Source: Juglans regia
Lineage: Eukaryota > Streptophyta > Magnoliopsida > Fagales > Juglandaceae
Assembly (NCBI RefSeq): GCF_001411555.2
Contig: NC_049901.1
Coordinates: 33,366,838-33,430,837 of the forward strand
Direction: 5' to 3'
DNA: 64,000 bases
How positions within the stretch are numbered: position 1 is the first letter of the stretch; each line of letters starts with the position of its first letter. The notes beneath the pieces were generated by a model. That model saw nothing but the letters and a program-made list of their open reading frames with translations. It was not told the DNA's origin and searched no databases. Of the stretch, positions 60,590 through 64,000 are shown in pieces. The position numbers and the translations under genes were made by a program.

Positions 60590-62150
60590 GTGTGGTGGAG
60601 AATTATGGAGAGTAGTAGTTGGGTTGTCAAGTTTATTTCCATTGATGCTGCAATGATGGATTGGTTGGCTTCAGTGGTGGGGGCGTGTGGAGGGAGTTCT
60701 TTTGAGTTTTTCAGAACTCACAGGAAAGAGAATCAAGTCTTGGTAGTGCAGAGGAATCAAAACAGTTTTGGTCCTTTTTTTATCATGTCTGAGTTTGAGC
60801 ATAATAAGAGGCATGGGTCGATTGTTGTGCCAGAATGTTCGAAGGGAGAGGGCTGGAGGAAGTTTGGAGTAATTTCGTCTTCCTCTGCTTCGGGCGACAG
60901 AAATAGAGCTCATGAAAAACCTAGTTCCTCTACTATGGTGTCTGTTGGGCGGAAGGAATCGCATATGGAGGCTCTGAAGAAACCACCGCAACAAAGATTG
61001 GAGAAGATACGGGAGGCAAGTGGAAGGGATGGAAGATCGCAGTCGCGTTCTATCTTGGAAAAGAAGACTGTTCATCTCCTCAAAGGAGATGAATAGTCTC
61101 ATAGCACAATGTCGCTTAGGGAAGATGAAGAGTTGTCGTTGGTGGGCTTGATGGATTATCTGGTGGATATAAAAAATAAGGTGGAGAGTATTTTGGAGTG
61201 GGTCGAGCTGGGAGAGCTATGCCCATTTTATTTTAAGTTTGATAAGGGGAAAAAAGTGGTTAATGAGAAGGGGAGTGGGTTGGGCTACGTAGTGGGTGGT
61301 TTGGGAAGTGAAGAGCTGAAGGGAAAGAATAAAGAGACTAGGTCAGGCCCAAGTGGAAGCCAGGTAATGGTCTGGAAGGAGAAACGAAAGGTTTTCGATA
61401 TTTCGAAAATTTCGGATAAGGTTACCGCATCTGTATCGGTGCCGATACTCGAGTCGACGGTCCTAGTTCTGGCATAGAAAAGTTCAACGGGTACATTCAA
61501 AGTTTCTGGTGGTGTAGTGGTGGTGCCTCAGGTGCCGGAAAATGAGGAGGGGGAAATTGTGGAGAAATTTGAAGGTAGTGCAGAGGGTTTGGATTCTGTA
61601 GGTAACGAGATAAATCTTGTGGACGCTGGCTAGTCTGTTGAAGCAGTTCTTGGCTATCGAGGGGAGTTGACAGTGGGAGTCGGATGCAGATTTTGAGGAA
61701 GAAACTGAGACTAGTTTGAATGATGCAGATGAGACTTTACAGTGGGGCCGTTTATCTAAGAATGAGAGGTTGGATTCTAATATATAGATGGATGAAGTTG
61801 AAGTAGTCAGTGTTGAGGAGGAACTGGGTAGTCCGACGCCTTTATGAATGCTTCCCCCTCGGATTGCTTCGAAGGAAATCTCAGATTGGGTGGTAAACAA
61901 AGTGGAGGAGATACAGGTTTGTGTGGGATTATCATGTGAAGGGTATGAAAAACAATTTAAGGCTCTCCAAGTAGCCATAAAAGCTGGTTGATCCACGTCC
62001 ATGAAGTCAGCTATGAGGAAGGAGAGAGAGTTAAAATGCTTGCATTGCTCAATTAACTATGATAATAAGGAGGGAATTATGGGGAGGGATAGATTAAAAG
62101 GGAGAGATTCCTCTTCAGTTAATGAAGTCTAAAACCTTGTCTTGGAATGT
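60590..62150 (+). pseudogene. L1 LINE ORF1 and start of ORF2, broken
   Basis: Frames at 60599-61096 and 61109-61477, plus scattered pieces to 62110, resemble plant L1 ORF1: a globular N-terminal part (WVVKFISIDAAMMDWLAS, FFIMSEFEHNKRHGSIVVPE) and a charged C-terminal part. In-frame stops (for example near 61093 and 61477) and frameshifts break it. At 62122 an ATG followed by TLSWNVRG marks the start of ORF2 (endonuclease). It lies in RH17 intron 7, in the same orientation as the gene. Confidence 0.75.
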
Positions 62151-62802
62151 AAGGGGGAATCAATGCAATGGAATGTCATTCGCCTCAATTGACTTCTGTA
62201 TTCGAAGAGAATATGGCTCTCTCGTCGGAGTTGAAGGAAAATGGTGATAGGACCCGCTAATATGGATTTGGCGTTGGTGTAGGTGGATACTGTGTCTGGG
62301 GATATTGTGGCTCCCCTGGTCTCTCTTCCTCCAATAGCAGATTGGATTTTGCCTAAAGTTAACGAGATTCAACAGTTCGTGGGAATTTCACATGGAGGAT
62401 GTGAAGACTAGTTTAAAGAACTAATCACTGCGATCGAGGCAAGCCACGCACTTGAAACCAAATCAAGTTTCAAGAAAAGCAGAGAGTTACAGTGCCTTTT
62501 TTTGGGAATCAACTATGACGTTAAGGGTGGTAGCTCATCTAGAGGGAAGTCTAAAGGTAGGGCATTGTGAAGACGGGAAAACAAGGGGTTAGAGTGGGGT
62601 TTTTGGATAGACTTTTTAGTTCTACGGGAAGCAAGGGTTTGGGGTCGGGGTTGGTGTATTTTGGGTTGTTTTTCACTGGCTTTTTGGGTTATTAGTGGTT
62701 TTCTATTATGGGCAAGGTGTTCTCTTGTATACATTTAGTGTACTTGGTTACTCCTTTTGATATATATATATATATAATATGTCTACTTATAAAAAAAAAA
62801 AT
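62151..62802 (+). mobile_element. Deleted L1 derivative inserted in the larger L1
   Basis: The segment 62310-62570 is a second, diverged copy of the ORF1 C-terminal part (LPPIADWILPKVNEIQQFVG against LPPRIASKEISDWVVNKVEE at 61853). It passes straight into an L1-like 3' UTR (CTTGTATACATTTAGTGTAC) and an A run (62791-62802) without any ORF2. It separates the ORF2 start (62122-62150) from the rest of the endonuclease (62803 on). Confidence 0.65.
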
Positions 62803-63343
62803 AAACGTCTTCACATTAGATCTCTCATTCGTAGTTGGAAGGTTGATGTTGTTTTCCTCCAAGAAACCAAATTGAATTTTGTGGATAGAAGTATCATTTG
62901 TAGCTTGTGGAGATGTTCATATGTTGGTTGGACCTACTTAGCTTCTTTGGGTGCCTTAGCTGGTGTATTGGTGATGTGGGATAAGAGAATTGTTGAGGTG
63001 GTGGAGGATTGTGTTGGAGTTTTCTCGGTGGCTTGTGTTTTAAAAAATATAGAAAATCGGTGGAAATCGGCATTGGCAAGCGTTTATGGGCCAAATAGGG
63101 ATCGAGATAGATATTTGTTGTGGGATGAATTGTCTGGATTGTTCTATTTGTGGGATTGCATATGTGGGGATTTTAATATAATTCGTTATCCAAGTGAGAG
63201 GTCGGGTAATTCTTCTATGTCTTCAGCCATGGAGGATTTTTCTCAGCTGATATTTGATTTGGAATTACTGGATCTGCCTTTAGTGGGGGGAGAATATACG
63301 TGGTCTAATTAATAGAGGAGGTTCAAGGCTGGATAGATTCTTA
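62803..63343 (+). pseudogene. L1 ORF2 endonuclease domain
   Basis: An AP-endonuclease-type domain of a plant L1 LINE: VDVVFLQETKL with the catalytic Glu, VYGPNRDRD, CGDFNIIRYPSER with the catalytic Asp and Asn, and LPLVGGEYTWSN. One extra base near 63309 shifts the frame into TAA TAG just before the typical RGGSRLDRF sequence, so the copy is inactive. It is then split by a MITE at 63344. Confidence 0.85.
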
Positions 63344-63667
63344 GGCTGTGTTAGGATGTTGAGTTGAGCTTAAGTTCTTTATGAATAGTAGTGAGTTGAG
63401 TAGTGGAGGGAGTTATGTGTGGCTCATCTAAACTGAGTTTAAAGTGTGTTTAAATTTTAAGATGAGTTTAATACTTTTTATGTGAAGTTGAAAAAGGTTG
63501 TGGGTCCCATGTATAAAGACGTGTTAAGTTGAAAAAGATTGCGGGTCTCACATGTAAGGAGGTTTTGAGTTGAGATGAGTTTAGTAATTTGAGAGTAAGG
63601 TGTTTGAATGTTAGACTCAGCTTAAAATTAGACTAAGTTCATTTGAGCTTTGCAACCAAACACAGCC
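63344..63667 (+). mobile_element. PIF/Harbinger-type MITE inside the L1 ORF2
   Basis: TTA on both sides (63341-63343 and 63668-63670) and terminal inverted repeats GGCTGTGTTAGG and GGCTGTGTTTGG flank a 324-bp element of the family at 8225 and 25757. Removing it with one TTA restores the L1 reading across the junction (LDRFL then VSSSWE). Confidence 0.92.
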
Positions 63668-64000
63668 TTAGTCTCTTCTTCTTGGGAGACTCATTATCTG
63701 GAGTTATGTCAGAAAAGATTGCCAAGGGTATGTTTTGATCACTTATTTTACTTGATTGTGGGGGTATACATGAGGGTAGACATTATTTTAAGTGTGAGAA
63801 TATGTGGCTTGAAGTTGAGGGTTTTGTAGACAAGGTGAGAAGCCGGTGGCAGTCTTATCAAATTGTGGGGACTCCTAGCTTTGTTTTGGTAAGTAAACTC
63901 AGAGTTTTGAAGGCTGATTTGAAGAAGTGGAACAAGGAAGTTTTTTGGAATGTAGAGCTGTAGAAAAAATCTCTTTTGGAGGAGCTACAGGCCTTGGAGG
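63668..64000 (+). pseudogene. L1 ORF2 continuation to the right edge
   Basis: After the MITE, the L1 linker between endonuclease and reverse transcriptase continues ([14 protein letters not shown], [30 protein letters not shown]) with stops. The reverse transcriptase would follow outside the window. Confidence 0.75.

Overview
The window is nuclear DNA of a flowering plant. Genes have many short exons with GT..AG introns, spacers are very AT-rich, and plant-type mobile elements are everywhere (L1 LINEs, Au-type SINEs, hAT, PIF/Harbinger, Mutator-like and CACTA elements). The proteins resemble those of rosid eudicots. A woody rosid such as a member of the Fagales is a guess that the sequence does not prove. 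One run of exactly 100 N (30093-30192) marks a scaffold gap.

Five protein genes can be assembled exon by exon with consistent splice phases. From left to right they are: (1) the 5' part of a peroxisomal LON2 protease (minus strand, running off the left edge); (2) a complete gene for an LRP1-like zinc-finger protein (plus, 18003-22981); (3) the first nine exons of plastid beta-ketoacyl-ACP synthase II (minus, 36536-30538), whose 3' exons are absent next to the N gap; (4) a complete gene for a small membrane protein with a PH-like (bPH-type) core (minus, 57392-55312); (5) the first seven exons of a DEAD-box helicase of the RH17 type (plus, from 57818), whose seventh intron is filled with nested L1 elements up to the right edge. 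Genes 4 and 5 are divergent and share a 425-bp promoter region.

The spacers are repeat-driven. Between 5.25 and 17.0 kb lies a direct tandem triplication of a 4-kb non-coding unit (A, B, C). Insertions and deletions show that A and B are sisters and C is older. The 37-47 kb and 48-50.5 kb stretches hold MITEs and no gene I can support. A 2.76-kb PIF/Harbinger-like element (51708-54464) has 3-bp target duplications, a remnant of a possible accessory ORF and an internal minisatellite. It appears to be the relative of several short MITEs in the window.

The genes do not form a pathway: peroxisomal proteolysis, a nuclear zinc finger, plastid fatty-acid elongation, a membrane protein and an RNA helicase are neighbours only by position. 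The most unusual signal I found is a series of extremely short L1-type retro-insertions. Only 14-44 nt of element tail are left, each between 13-18-bp target duplications, and all five lie inside introns. Other good candidates are a 60-bp-arm hairpin in a KASII intron and GC-rich hAT-type elements with exact 8-bp duplications. I did not find a convincing new multi-gene system.
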